A DNA stretch of 64,000 nucleotides from Staphylococcus sp. MI 10-1553 (GTDB taxonomy: Bacteria > Bacillota > Bacilli > Staphylococcales > Staphylococcaceae), in assembly GCF_010365305.1 (NCBI RefSeq), contig NZ_CP048279.1, forward strand, positions 2,108,001 to 2,172,000, read 5' to 3'. A model generated the notes under the pieces. It searched no databases, was not told where the DNA came from, and worked only from the letters and a program-made list of their open reading frames with translations. The position numbers were made by a program, and so were the translations under genes. Positions 52,038-62,190 of this stretch are shown one piece after another; position 1 is the first letter of the stretch, and each line of letters opens with the position of its first letter.

Positions 52038-53030
52038 TTAGACGTTTTCATAGCCGTTCGGGTGTTTTTGATGCCATTCCCAAGCAGTACGAATAATTTC
52101 ATGAATATCATCATGTTGAGGTTGCCATTTCAATAACGCTTTCGCTTTATCACTTGAAGCGACCAATTTACTTGGATCACCCGCACGTCTAGGCGCCACG
52201 ACTGCCGGAATGTCTCGACCTGTCACTTCGCGTGCAGCATTTAAGATTTCTTTCACTGAGTAACCGTGATTTGTCCCTAAGTTGAACGCACCACTTTCGC
52301 CACCCGCTTTTAAATAATCGTACGCTAAAATATGCGCAGAAATTAAATCTGTGACATGTAAATAGTCTCGAATTGGCGTACCGTCTGGTGTATCGTAATC
52401 ATCACCAAACATTTTCAATTCATCACGTTGACCTAATGCGACTTGAAGGACAACTGGAATAAGGTGCGTTTCCGGATGATGATCTTCACCAATTGCGCCG
52501 TTTTCTTTAGCTCCTGCAACATTAAAGTAACGCAACGCAGCATAGTTCACACCATACGCTTCATGACACCAGCGCATCATTTTTTCCATCACAAGTTTAC
52601 TTTCACCGTAAGGACTCGTTGGTAATTTTTGTGACGTTTCAACAATGGGTACTTCTTCAGGTTCACCATAGACTGCAGCTGTTGAACTAAAAATAATATG
52701 TTGGACATCATGTTCACGCATCACTTCGAGTAACACTTGCAATCCATAAACATTGTTATTGAAATATTCAAGTGGATACTCTACTGACTCACCTACTAAT
52801 GAATACGCACAGAAATGGAACACGCCCTCAATGTCCTCTTTTTCGAAAACGTTATTTAAAAATTCGCGATCACGGACGTCCCCTTCATAAAAACGCGCAT
52901 CTGCATGAACCGCCTCACGATGTCCTTTGACCAAATTATCAACGACAACAACATCATAACCCGCTTCAACTAATTGATCGACACAGTGACTTCCGATATA
53001 ACCTGCGCCACCTAATACAAGCATAGACAT
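52038..53030 (-). CDS. galE: UDP-glucose 4-epimerase
   Basis: A 330-residue SDR enzyme: NAD-binding LGGAGYIGSHCVDQLVEAGY, Ser in IIFSSTAAVYGEPE and catalytic SPYGESKLVMEKM (YxxxK). NYAALRYFNVAGAKENG and RAGDPSKLVASSDKAK are usual GalE segments. 15 bases after galK. Confidence 0.95.
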   Translation of the reverse strand: MSMLVLGGAGYIGSHCVDQLVEAGYDVVVVDNLVKGHREAVHADARFYEGDVRDREFLNNVFEKEDIEGVFHFCAYSLVGESVEYPLEYFNNNVYGLQVLLEVMREHDVQHIIFSSTAAVYGEPEEVPIVETSQKLPTSPYGESKLVMEKMMRWCHEAYGVNYAALRYFNVAGAKENGAIGEDHHPETHLIPVVLQVALGQRDELKMFGDDYDTPDGTPIRDYLHVTDLISAHILAYDYLKAGGESGAFNLGTNHGYSVKEILNAAREVTGRDIPAVVAPRRAGDPSKLVASSDKAKALLKWQPQHDDIHEIIRTAWEWHQKHPNGYENV

Positions 53031-53045
53031 ACTCCATACACTCCT

Positions 53046-54212
53046 TTATTTTTCCTCTATAGTGCGTACACCGTTTGCGATATCCACATGATAGAACGAC
53101 GGTGCATACCCTACCGTTTTCGTATATGCCTCAGTCACCTTTTCTTCAAGGTCAGCAATTTTATCTTTGTGTACTAACGCAATCGCACATCCTGCAAACC
53201 CTGCACCTGTCATACGTGCCCCTAACACACCGTCGACTTGTTGTGCAGCTTCTGCTAATGTATCTAACTCTAATCCTGTCACTTCATAATCATCTTTTAA
53301 TGACGCATGAGACGCATTTAACAATTTACCAAACACTTCGAAATCATGTGCTTGTAACACTTCGTACGCTTTTTTTGTACGTTCATTTTCTGAAATCGCA
53401 TGTTTCGCACGGCGTCGAAGCACATCATCATCAATTTTGTCTGCATATTGTTCAAATTGCGCTATTGAAATTTCACCCAATGATTGCACGTCAAGATAAT
53501 TTTGTAAATGAGATAACGCACGCTCGCATTCACTTCGACGTTCGTTATATTTCGACTCTGCAAGTTCTCGACGTTTGTTCGTATTCATAATCGAAATTTT
53601 GTAATCGCCAAATTCTGTTGGTACGTAGTGATATTCCAACGTATTTGTATCTAACAAAATCGCATGATCTTTTTTACCGAACCCGACAATAAATTGGTCC
53701 ATAATCCCTGAATTCACGCCGATAAATTCATTTTCGACACGTTGTCCCATTTTTACGAGCTCAAGGCGGTCCATTTTAATACCGAATAAAGTCGTCACAA
53801 GGTGCCCTGTTAACAACTCGATAGACGCAGATGATGATAAACTTGCGCCATTCGGAATGTTACCTTCAACAACGATGTCAAAGCCACGTTGAATCTCTGG
53901 AAATTGCTCAACTAAATAACAAATCATCCCTTTTGGATAGTTCGCCCACTGATGTTCAGCATTGTAATCTAAATGGTCTAAATCAAACGCCATCACACCT
54001 GCTGATTCAAAATTCACTGAGTAAAGTTGAATTTTACGGTCGTCACGTAAACGCCCAACACCATATGTCCCTAATTCGATTGCTGCTGGAAATACAAAGC
54101 CACCATTGTAGTCTGTATGTTCGCCAATTAAATTGATACGCCCTGGTGCAAAAGCTGTCAATGTTGGTTCTGCGTTAAAAATGTCTTTAAATGTTTGAGT
54201 TAGGTTTTGCAT
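53046..54212 (-). CDS. galK: Galactokinase
   Basis: A 388-residue GHMP kinase. Signature GRINLIGEHTDYNGGFVFPA near residue 25, ATP-loop PNGASLSSSASIELLTGHLV, and the third motif GARMTGAGFAGCAIALVHKD. Phosphorylates galactose at C1. Its promoter lies in the end of galR, and GalR probably controls it there. Confidence 0.95.
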   Translation of the reverse strand: MQNLTQTFKDIFNAEPTLTAFAPGRINLIGEHTDYNGGFVFPAAIELGTYGVGRLRDDRKIQLYSVNFESAGVMAFDLDHLDYNAEHQWANYPKGMICYLVEQFPEIQRGFDIVVEGNIPNGASLSSSASIELLTGHLVTTLFGIKMDRLELVKMGQRVENEFIGVNSGIMDQFIVGFGKKDHAILLDTNTLEYHYVPTEFGDYKISIMNTNKRRELAESKYNERRSECERALSHLQNYLDVQSLGEISIAQFEQYADKIDDDVLRRRAKHAISENERTKKAYEVLQAHDFEVFGKLLNASHASLKDDYEVTGLELDTLAEAAQQVDGVLGARMTGAGFAGCAIALVHKDKIADLEEKVTEAYTKTVGYAPSFYHVDIANGVRTIEEK

Positions 54213-54249
54213 ATCTCACACCCCAAAGTCTTTATAGTAAACAACAATT

Positions 54250-55289
<1,040 letters not shown>

Positions 55290-55315
55290 TCAACCTACTC
55301 TCTTCGTTTGTTTAC

Positions 55316-55347
55316 TACAGTTTACTTCTTTTATTTTCTCTTTTCAA
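55316..55347 (-). promoter_or_regulatory. galR promoter with the same operator core
   Basis: Minus strand TTGAAA (55342-55347), 17 bases, TAAACT (55319-55324). AGTAAACTGTA overlaps the -10 exactly as at galK, followed by AGTAAAC as a second half-site. Indicates autoregulation. Confidence 0.65.
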
Positions 55348-55380
55348 CTCTCTTCATATTTCAAATTCTGTTAAAATCGT

Positions 55381-55408
55381 TTGAGAAAGTTTAAAATTGG
55401 TATATACA
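55381..55408 (+). promoter_or_regulatory. fdhD promoter
   Basis: TTGAGA (55381-55386), 16 bases, TATACA (55403-55408), divergent from galR. Confidence 0.6.
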
Positions 55409-55447
55409 TAAAAGCATTCGTACATTTTTTGAAAGGAGGTTGTGCAT

Positions 55448-56239
55448 TTGAATCCAGACTTTAAAACGAACCAGCCGATTGTACGTTTCGAAAAAGGCGT
55501 TTTATTTGAAACAGAAGATAATTATGTGACAGAGATGCCATTAACAATCATGGTGAACCGAGAAGAATTTGCGACAGTCATTTGTAGTCCAAATCAATTG
55601 GAAGAACTCGTCCTTGGCTTTCTCGCTTCTGAAGGGGTCATTTTAAAAAGAGATGAGTTAAAATCGATTGAAATTGATGAGCGGCGTGGTTATGCGCATG
55701 TTGAAATCACATCGTCCATCCATGATCGTGTGCAGTTATCAACAAAACGTCTCGTCGCTTCATGTTGTGGGAAAAGCCGAGAATTTTATTTCCAAAACGA
55801 TGCCGCCATTGCGAAAACTTCAATGTCCAACCTTCAATTGACACCTTCTCAGATTTTAAGCATGATGGCACGTTTACAAGAGCAAAGTCGTGTCTTTCAA
55901 GCAACAGGAGGCTTACATAACGCAGCCATTAGTGACGGCAATGAATTTTACATTCATCGTCAAGATATTGGACGTCATAATGCACTAGATAAACTTTACG
56001 GTTACTGTATTCAACGTCATATTGGGGTGCGAGATAAAGTACTTATTTTTAGTGGGCGTATCTCCTCAGAAATTTTAATCAAAGCCGCTAAAATCGGTGT
56101 CGGCATGATTATTTCTAAATCTGCCCCTACAACATTAGCAGTGCAACTCGCCCATGATCTTAACATTACCGCAGTCGGCTTCGTGCGTGACGATTACTTT
56201 AACATTTACAGTCATCCAGCACGTATTCAACAAGCATAA
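55448..56239 (+). CDS. fdhD: Formate dehydrogenase sulfurtransferase FdhD
   Basis: A 263-residue protein that passes sulfur to the molybdenum of formate dehydrogenase. The conserved cysteine region is RLVASCCGKSREF; FQATGGLHNAAISDGNEFYI, RQDIGRHNALDKLYGYCIQR and FSGRISSEILIKAAKIG are family signatures. Start: TTG 55448, 8 bases from GGAGG; the GTG at 55442 is too close to that site. In S. aureus fdhD directly neighbours the mod/moa region; here gal genes lie between. Confidence 0.93.
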   Translation: MNPDFKTNQPIVRFEKGVLFETEDNYVTEMPLTIMVNREEFATVICSPNQLEELVLGFLASEGVILKRDELKSIEIDERRGYAHVEITSSIHDRVQLSTKRLVASCCGKSREFYFQNDAAIAKTSMSNLQLTPSQILSMMARLQEQSRVFQATGGLHNAAISDGNEFYIHRQDIGRHNALDKLYGYCIQRHIGVRDKVLIFSGRISSEILIKAAKIGVGMIISKSAPTTLAVQLAHDLNITAVGFVRDDYFNIYSHPARIQQA

Positions 56240-56243
56240 ATGT

Positions 56244-56288
56244 AAAAACAGGCGTTGATGAGAGATGTCTCACCCTACGCCTGTTTCT
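56244..56288. terminator. Bidirectional terminator after fdhD
   Basis: AACAGGCGT (56247-56255) pairs with ACGCCTGTT (56277-56285), with an inner TGAGA/TCTCA. Confidence 0.85.
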
Positions 56289-56328
56289 ATTTACTTCATT
56301 ACTTTTATGATGTTTGAAAGTACTGCCA

Positions 56329-57102
56329 TCAATGCGGTACTGAAACAGTTAATTCCTTAAGTGCACTGTACTGAAAACTGACAAATGTATAACCTTGTTT
56401 CATATACATATCTTTCGCTGTATCTTCAGCATCAGCTACTAAAATGACTGGACGCTCCCGAGCCATCTCTCCCACAAACGCTTGCATCCGTGAACCAACG
56501 CCACGTCCACGCGCTTCTTCAGCTACCGCAAAACCATCCAGTTCCACCGTTCGCTCCGTCTCAATCATATTCATAATGCCAACAGGTTGCGCATTTTCAT
56601 AAGCGATATAAGGTTGGAGCGCACGAGAAGCTTTTTTCAAATGAGTCAGCAATGCCTGCGCACTTTCTTTAATATAATCTGCACCAAATTGAATTGAGAG
56701 CGGCTCATATACATGCATGTAATCTGCCATGTTTTCTAAAGTTACAGGCTCTATCTCAAGGCTCGGTCCAGTCAATTGACGCAAATCTGTTGCTTCAATC
56801 ATATACAGCTCAAGATTTCCGACTTGAAAACCTTCAGCACGTAAAAGTTGCATCATGTCTGCGTTGGGTTTGACGTTTTCTGGAAATTCAAATTTGAGAT
56901 GTGCCAACACACCATTGTCAGCATGAAGCACTTGTTGCCGTCTCATATCTTCTTTAAACTGAGACACATCCGGCATTTGATGATACACCCACTTATTATT
57001 TTCATAAGTCAGAGGTGTCGCTGGCGTCATATAAATGGTCACACTGTCATCGTTAGAATAAAGGTCGCCCTCACAATAAATGTCACTCATCTGAATCTCC
57101 AT
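56329..57102 (-). CDS. GNAT-family N-acetyltransferase
   Basis: A 257-residue protein with a C-terminal GNAT domain (about 120-250). The acetyl-CoA-binding motif is AVAEEARGRGVGSRMQAFVG, preceded by VELDGF and followed by VADAEDTAKDMYMKQGYTFV. The N-terminal 110 residues are a separate, unrecognised domain. 22 bases downstream of bioY and probably cotranscribed. Substrate unknown. Confidence 0.83.
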   Translation of the reverse strand: MEIQMSDIYCEGDLYSNDDSVTIYMTPATPLTYENNKWVYHQMPDVSQFKEDMRRQQVLHADNGVLAHLKFEFPENVKPNADMMQLLRAEGFQVGNLELYMIEATDLRQLTGPSLEIEPVTLENMADYMHVYEPLSIQFGADYIKESAQALLTHLKKASRALQPYIAYENAQPVGIMNMIETERTVELDGFAVAEEARGRGVGSRMQAFVGEMARERPVILVADAEDTAKDMYMKQGYTFVSFQYSALKELTVSVPH

Positions 57103-57124
57103 TTACATCCCCTACTTTCAACAC

Positions 57125-57685
57125 TTATTTCGCTAATTGTTTCATTATTCTCGACATCACAGGATTGTTAAACAGTGCGACTGCAATGAGTGAGGCAATT
57201 GCAGCTTTAACTATGTCACCCGGTAAAAATGTTAACGACAGGTAGATAGCTTTAGACAATGGCATATGAATGACAAAGCCCATAACAATGGCACCCACTA
57301 AGTCTAATAAAACACCCCCGAAGATAACGATAATCGCAAAAGTACGTTTAAAATCTAATGTTTCAAAATATTTGTCGCGCATCCAACCAATTAAAAATGC
57401 TGCGATTGGATACATCATTAAAAAACCGACACTCGGTCCGACGAAGACACCATAGCCGCCACGTCCACCTGAAAGCAATGGCGCGCCCATTAATACGAGT
57501 AATAAAAATACGATGACACTTAATGTGCCATAGCGGCGTCCTAATAAAATACCTGCCAAAAAAATCCCGACGTTTTGGAGCACAATCGGTACTGGGATAA
57601 ATGGTAAAGGAATAGCTGGAATAAAACCCATGACCGCAATAATGGCTGTCATTAATGCTGTATAAACTAAAAATTTCGTGTTCAA
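57125..57685 (-). CDS. bioY: Biotin transporter BioY (ECF S component)
   Basis: A 186-residue six-helix membrane protein: GFIPAIPLPFIPVPIVLQNV, GILLGRRYGTLSVIVFLLLV and the GGRGGYGVFVGPSVGFLMMY motif that is diagnostic of BioY. FLPGDIVKAAIASLIAVALF ends it. Supplies biotin uptake with EcfA1-A2-T. The upstream BirA-type site supports this. Confidence 0.95.
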   Translation of the reverse strand: MNTKFLVYTALMTAIIAVMGFIPAIPLPFIPVPIVLQNVGIFLAGILLGRRYGTLSVIVFLLLVLMGAPLLSGGRGGYGVFVGPSVGFLMMYPIAAFLIGWMRDKYFETLDFKRTFAIIVIFGGVLLDLVGAIVMGFVIHMPLSKAIYLSLTFLPGDIVKAAIASLIAVALFNNPVMSRIMKQLAK

Positions 57686-57728
57686 AATCTTTTTCCTCCT
57701 AAAAATGATAAAAAACAGTTCATTTCAG

Positions 57729-57771
57729 ATTATAGCATTAATGTAAATGCAATTGCCATACTTGTTTACAA
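57729..57771 (-). promoter_or_regulatory. bioY promoter with BirA-type operator
   Basis: Minus strand extended -10, TGCTATAAT (TATAAT 57729-57734). Upstream, TTGTAAAC (57764-57771), 15 bases, ATTTACAT (57741-57748), matches the biotin operator layout TTGTAAAC-N15-GTTTACAA with a perfect left half and 6 of 8 in the right. It overlaps the stop codon of nanK. Confidence 0.7.
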
Positions 57772-58629
57772 TTCAGCAACTGCACCGAGTAATGCAGCAT
57801 GATTTTGTAATTGTGCGACTTCAACTTTGGCATGACCGTAATCTTGAGGTAAATATTTTTTCAATTCCGGCAAGATATAACTTAATAACACGTCACCTTG
57901 TGCAGAAACACCACCACCAATAATAATCATTTCTGGATCATAAACAATTTGAATTTCCGCAATACCTCGTGCCACTTCACGCGCCCATTGTTGGATATGG
58001 TGTCGCGCTGTTGTGTCCCCATTTTCTGCTTCTTCAAACAGTTGTTGAACATTTTGATGCGGATAGTTTTCTCTCATTAACAATTGTTTTAACGCTTCAG
58101 TAGAGGCTCTCTGTTCATATTGTGTATTCGTTTCTGGGTCGTATAATAAATAGCCAATTTGATTCGGACGATGACGTATGCCCGTTAATAATCCGACATT
58201 CCGTTGATAATAACTGCCGCCAATACCTGTACCTAATGTTAAACAAAAAGCACTTTCATAAGTCGCCTCTCTTTCATCTAACTCCCCTAACAATGCTGCA
58301 TCGACATCGTTATAGACGACGAGCTCTTGTACATACGCATTCAGTTTATCTGCAAAGTTTGTGCCTATATAATTCAAAATATTTGGGTTGGCATAAGCAA
58401 TGGTACGCGCCTTTCTATCTACGGCCCCCGCTGTTGAAATGCCTACTGCGACTTTTTGTAGTTGATGTTCTTGAATATAACGTTGTAATCTTGCCTCAAC
58501 ATAATTAATAATGGCGTCATTTTCATTTACGGGTGTAGGCACTTTATCATAATCTTGCAATTGCCGATTTTCATCAATAATGGCTGACTTAATATAAGTC
58601 CCCCCAATGTCAAAAGCTATTTTTTTCAT
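57766..58629 (-). CDS. nanK: ROK-family N-acetylmannosamine kinase
   Basis: A 287-residue sugar kinase: ATP-binding FDIGGTYIKSAIIDEN, VAVGISTAGAVDRKARTIAY, VYNDVDAALLGELDE, LTLGTGIGGSYYQ and YDPEMIIIGGGVSAQGDVLL. The zinc-binding Cys cluster of many ROK kinases is missing, as in staphylococcal NanK. Phosphorylates ManNAc. Its start overlaps the regulator gene by 20 bases. Confidence 0.87.
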   Translation of the reverse strand: MKKIAFDIGGTYIKSAIIDENRQLQDYDKVPTPVNENDAIINYVEARLQRYIQEHQLQKVAVGISTAGAVDRKARTIAYANPNILNYIGTNFADKLNAYVQELVVYNDVDAALLGELDEREATYESAFCLTLGTGIGGSYYQRNVGLLTGIRHRPNQIGYLLYDPETNTQYEQRASTEALKQLLMRENYPHQNVQQLFEEAENGDTTARHHIQQWAREVARGIAEIQIVYDPEMIIIGGGVSAQGDVLLSYILPELKKYLPQDYGHAKVEVAQLQNHAALLGAVAEL

Positions 58630-59281
58630 AAAACTCTGCCCCTCTCATGAGATGTTGCGTTAACAATGCTTTAGCCAATGAAAAATTTCCGTCCTTTAAT
58701 GCTTCATAAATATTGCGATGTTCTGTCATACTGCGCACATTTTCTTCGCGCGATGTTTCAATAGGTGTTTGATAAAAATACGCTTGCACCACGGCACTCA
58801 TCTGTTGAAATAATGATGAGTCCACTGCAGTGAGTAAACTTTCATGAAATTTTTGGTCCACAGATACATTAAACGCATGCACATCGTCCACAAGTGCCTC
58901 AGCTATCGAAGTTAACGGTGCCTGTTTACGTTCAATAATATCAATCGCTGCCAATTCGAAAGTGAGCCGTAACATCATTAAATCTTTCAAATTACCATGA
59001 GAGACCTGAAAACTAAATAAAAACCCTTCAATCAGTGGCGTAATATCTTGTGCTTTCACTAATGTGCCTCGCCCTTGTACACTTTCAGTCACGCCTGTGT
59101 TTTCGAGATAACTTAATGCTTCTCGAACAACAGAGCGACTCACTTGATACGACTCGGCTAATTTGCGTTCAGTTGGTAATTTATCCCCTACCTGTAATGA
59201 CTCTGCTAAAATATAATTCTTAATCTTTTGTACGACTGTTTGCTTTAAACTTTTATCAGAACGACTTAATATTTCCGCCAT
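58610..59281 (-). CDS. GntR/FadR-family regulator of the sialic acid genes
   Basis: A 223-residue repressor: winged helix (GDKLPTERKLAESYQVSRSV, then VREALSYLENTGV..VQGRGTLV) and an FCD sensor domain with the expected metal-binding Asp/His residues (VDQKFHESLLTA, ERNIYEALKDGN-like HRNIYEAL). S. aureus nan genes are instead controlled by an RpiR-type NanR, so this regulator is of another family. Divergent from nanA; a FadR-type palindrome lies over the nanA start site. Confidence 0.85.
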   Translation of the reverse strand: MAEILSRSDKSLKQTVVQKIKNYILAESLQVGDKLPTERKLAESYQVSRSVVREALSYLENTGVTESVQGRGTLVKAQDITPLIEGFLFSFQVSHGNLKDLMMLRLTFELAAIDIIERKQAPLTSIAEALVDDVHAFNVSVDQKFHESLLTAVDSSLFQQMSAVVQAYFYQTPIETSREENVRSMTEHRNIYEALKDGNFSLAKALLTQHLMRGAEFYEKNSF

Positions 59282-59362
59282 GATACTTACTAACTCCTTG
59301 TATACAGTTTAGTTCAGTTTAACATAATTAATCTCGCACGGTATAAAAATATTGACCTCTTC

Positions 59363-59405
59363 ATTGATAACGCTTACAATTAGATTATAAATTGGTCAGA
59401 CCAAT
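59363..59405 (+). promoter_or_regulatory. nanA promoter with cre site and GntR operator
   Basis: TTGATA (59364-59369), 16 bases, TATAAA (59386-59391). A perfect 15-base palindrome ATTGGTC-A-GACCAAT (59391-59405) begins at the -10 end, the TGGTC/GACCA type bound by FadR-subfamily GntR proteins. TGATAACGCTTACA (59365-59378) matches the CcpA cre consensus with one mismatch and overlaps the -35. Confidence 0.75.
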
Positions 59406-59438
59406 ATTACAAACAGATGATTTATTGGAGGGTTTACC

Positions 59439-60320
59439 ATGTATGAAAATTTAAAAGGATTATATGCTGCTTTACTCGTCCCATTTGATGAAAACGGACA
59501 AGTGAAAGAACAAGGTTTAAGAGCGATTATCCGCAACGCGATTGATGAACAACAACTAGACGGTTTATATGTTAACGGGAGTTCAGGCGAAAACTTTTTA
59601 ATGAATACCGAACAAAAGAAAGAAGTTTTCCGCATTACGAAAGATGAAGCAAAAGACGACATTCGCTTAATTGCACAAGTCGGTTCTTTAGATTTAAATG
59701 AAGCGATTGAATTGGGTCAATATGCGACAGAACTCGGTTATGATTCATTATCAGCAGTTACACCGTTTTACTATCCGTTCACTTTTGAAGAAATTCGTGA
59801 TTATTATTTCGCTATTATTGAAGCGACTCAAAACAATATGATTGTGTACTCTATTCCTGGATTAACAGGTGTCAATATTTCAATCCAACAATTTGAAGAG
59901 CTTTTCCAAAACGATAAAGTTATCGGTGTAAAATATACAGCACCTGACTTTTATTTACTCGAACGCTTACGTAAAGCATTTCCAGACAAGTTAATTTTCT
60001 CTGGTTTTGATGAAATGCTCGTACAAGCTGCGATTTCAGGGGTTGATGGTGCAATCGGTTCGACGTTCAATGTAAATGGTCGTCGTATTCGTCAAATTTT
60101 TGAACATGCTCAAAATGGTTCTGTTGAAGAGGCTTATCACATTCAACATGAAACGAATGATATTATCGAAACTGTACTTGGCATGGGCTTATATCCAACA
60201 TTGAAAGCCATTTTAGCTGAAAAAGGGATTGATACAGGTGTTCCAAAAGCACCATTCCATCCATTTAACGAAGCACATCGCGACGCATTGAAATCATTGA
60301 TTAGCCAATATCAACTTTAA
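59439..60320 (+). CDS. nanA: N-acetylneuraminate lyase
   Basis: A 293-residue class I aldolase cleaving sialic acid to ManNAc and pyruvate. Schiff-base Lys165 (IGVKYTAPD), Tyr137 (VYSIPGLTG), and the carboxylate-binding GSSGE (47-51) are all present. GGAGGG precedes ATG 59439. Followed by a hairpin and nanT. Confidence 0.95.
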   Translation: MYENLKGLYAALLVPFDENGQVKEQGLRAIIRNAIDEQQLDGLYVNGSSGENFLMNTEQKKEVFRITKDEAKDDIRLIAQVGSLDLNEAIELGQYATELGYDSLSAVTPFYYPFTFEEIRDYYFAIIEATQNNMIVYSIPGLTGVNISIQQFEELFQNDKVIGVKYTAPDFYLLERLRKAFPDKLIFSGFDEMLVQAAISGVDGAIGSTFNVNGRRIRQIFEHAQNGSVEEAYHIQHETNDIIETVLGMGLYPTLKAILAEKGIDTGVPKAPFHPFNEAHRDALKSLISQYQL

Positions 60321-60340
60321 GATAATGATACTTTGAATTA

Positions 60341-60396
60341 AAAAGAGTGAAGTACTAACGATAAATAGAGTTAGAGTTGTTCTTCACTCTTTTACT
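60341..60396 (+). terminator. Intercistronic hairpin/terminator between nanA and nanT
   Basis: AAAAGAGTGAAG (60341-60352) pairs with CTTCACTCTTTT (60382-60393), with inner TAAC/GTTA. May reduce read-through or protect the nanA mRNA end. Confidence 0.75.
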
Positions 60397-60406
60397 GTGC
60401 AACATA

Positions 60407-60421
60407 TTGTAAGCGGTTTCT
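60407..60421 (+). promoter_or_regulatory. CcpA cre site before nanT
   Basis: TTGTAAGCGGTTTCT matches the consensus WTGNAANCGNWWNCW at every position. It lies 41 bases before the nanT start, where CcpA would block transcription when glucose is present. Confidence 0.75.
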
Positions 60422-60461
60422 TAAAAATCTTTATATTGAAAATTGAAAGGGGTTTATTTTT

Positions 60462-61988
60462 ATGGGAACAATTGGCTTTGGTTTTTGGAACTGGATTGCT
60501 TTAATTCTATACTTATTGATCATGTTAGGCGTTGGCGCGTATTTTACGAAGCGTGCAGGTAAAGATACCGATAGTTTCTTTAAAGCGAGTGGCCGTTTAC
60601 CGTCATGGGTCGTTGGATTTTCCATTTATGCGACAACTTTAAGTGCGATTACGTTTATGTCAACACCAGAAAAGGCTTATTTAACAGATTGGTCTTACAT
60701 AGCCGGTAATATTGCAATTGTTGCTATTATTCCGTTACTCATTCATTTTTACATTCCATTCTTTAAAAAGCTTAAAATCACTTCAGCTTATGAATATTTA
60801 GAAGCGCGTTTTAACCCTGCAGTACGTGTCATGGGTTCTGCATTATTTATTTTATTCCATTTAGGTCGCGTGGCAATTGTTATTTATTTACCGACACTCG
60901 CAATTACAGCCGTTTCTGATATTAATCCTTATTTAGTGGCAAGTCTTGTCGGGATTTTATGTATTATCTATACATTTCTTGGTGGTTTTGAAGGTGTCGT
61001 ATGGAGTGACTTTATTCAAGGTGTGATTTTATTAGGTGGTGCGCTTGTCATTATTATTACCGGAATTGTGCATATCGACGGCGGATTTGGCACAGTTTTG
61101 AACGAAGCAGTGAGTAATCATAAACTCATCAGCGCAGACAACTGGAAAATGAATGCCGCCGCTGCAGCAATCCCAATCATTTTCCTTGGTAGTATTTTTA
61201 ATAATTTGCAACAATATACAGCCAGTCAAGATGTCGTTCAACGTTATCAAGCTTCTGAATCTTTAAAAGAAACATCACATTCGATTTGGACAAATGGGGT
61301 GTTGGCACTCATTTCAGCACCACTCTTTTACGGTATGGGAACTGTTCTGTATATCTTTTATGCAACTCATACAGCACTACCGAAAGATTTTAATACATCA
61401 TCTATCGTCCCTTACTTTATCTTAACTGAAATGCCACCATTCGTTGCAGGGCTCATGATCGCAGCTATTTTCGCAGCAGCACAGTCAACAATTTCATCAA
61501 GTTTAAACTCCATTGCAGCCTGTTTCTCAGTAGATATTAAACAACGCTTCTTTGGAATTAAAAGTGATGCAACAGAAGTGCGTATTGCGCGTGTAACGAC
61601 TGTTGTTACAGGACTCATTGGTATGCTGATTTCATTATATTTAATCGCAGCAGACTCCAATGACGTATGGGATCTCTTCTTATTGATTACAGGGCTCTTC
61701 GGTGTACCAATTGCAGGTATCTTTGCGGTCGGTATTTTCACGAAACGTACACATGGTGTGGGTGTCATTGTGGGTATATTAGTCGCAGTTATCGTAAGCT
61801 ATTTCTTACAAGGACAAGGTATTGGCGGTGCAGGCTCACCATTCTATATTTCAATTATCGCCTTTATGACAGCCTTTATCGTGGCGTATATCGCAAGTCT
61901 CATTATCCCAACACCGAAAAAAGATATTTCCGGATTGACTATCTTTGATAGACACGGTGCTATCACATACGTTCGTAAAACAAAATAA
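60462..61988 (+). CDS. nanT: Sodium:solute symporter, sialic acid type
   Basis: A 508-residue SSS-family transporter with about 13 helices. Features: FWNWIALILYLLIMLGVGAYFTK, ATTLSAITFMSTPEKAYLTD around the Na/substrate site, YTFLGGFEGVVWSDFIQGV, and AAIFAAAQSTISSSLNSIAA, the helix 8 region with the conserved Ser. Sialic acid specificity is from the adjacent nanA. Confidence 0.88.
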   Translation: MGTIGFGFWNWIALILYLLIMLGVGAYFTKRAGKDTDSFFKASGRLPSWVVGFSIYATTLSAITFMSTPEKAYLTDWSYIAGNIAIVAIIPLLIHFYIPFFKKLKITSAYEYLEARFNPAVRVMGSALFILFHLGRVAIVIYLPTLAITAVSDINPYLVASLVGILCIIYTFLGGFEGVVWSDFIQGVILLGGALVIIITGIVHIDGGFGTVLNEAVSNHKLISADNWKMNAAAAAIPIIFLGSIFNNLQQYTASQDVVQRYQASESLKETSHSIWTNGVLALISAPLFYGMGTVLYIFYATHTALPKDFNTSSIVPYFILTEMPPFVAGLMIAAIFAAAQSTISSSLNSIAACFSVDIKQRFFGIKSDATEVRIARVTTVVTGLIGMLISLYLIAADSNDVWDLFLLITGLFGVPIAGIFAVGIFTKRTHGVGVIVGILVAVIVSYFLQGQGIGGAGSPFYISIIAFMTAFIVAYIASLIIPTPKKDISGLTIFDRHGAITYVRKTK

Positions 61989-61999
61989 TTCATCTAACA

Positions 62000-62057
62000 A
62001 AAAGGTATCCCATCCCTTTTGAGCTGAGTACTCAAAAGCCGATGAGATACCTTTTCA
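62000..62057. terminator. Bidirectional terminator after nanT
   Basis: AAAAGGTATC...GATACCTTTT outer stem with CATC/GATG and CTTTTGAG/CTCAAAAG inner stems, nearly perfect throughout. Confidence 0.9.
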
Positions 62058-62134
62058 CATTGATGCGCAATACATGTGGTGATATGAATTTCCCAAAAAG
62101 TAGTAAATTCTTTTTCTTTCCTCTTCCCCATGTA

Positions 62135-62170
62135 AAAGCGATACCACTCAATGTAGAGTGGCACCGCTTT
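62135..62170. repeat. Strong hairpin in the nanT-fhuD2 gap
   Basis: AAAGCG + CCACTC (62135-62148) pair with GAGTGG + CGCTTT (62155-62170). Not at the end of a gene and has no T run; may belong to the adjoining repeat. Confidence 0.5.
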
Positions 62171-62190
62171 CTCAATTTACCGACCCAGCC

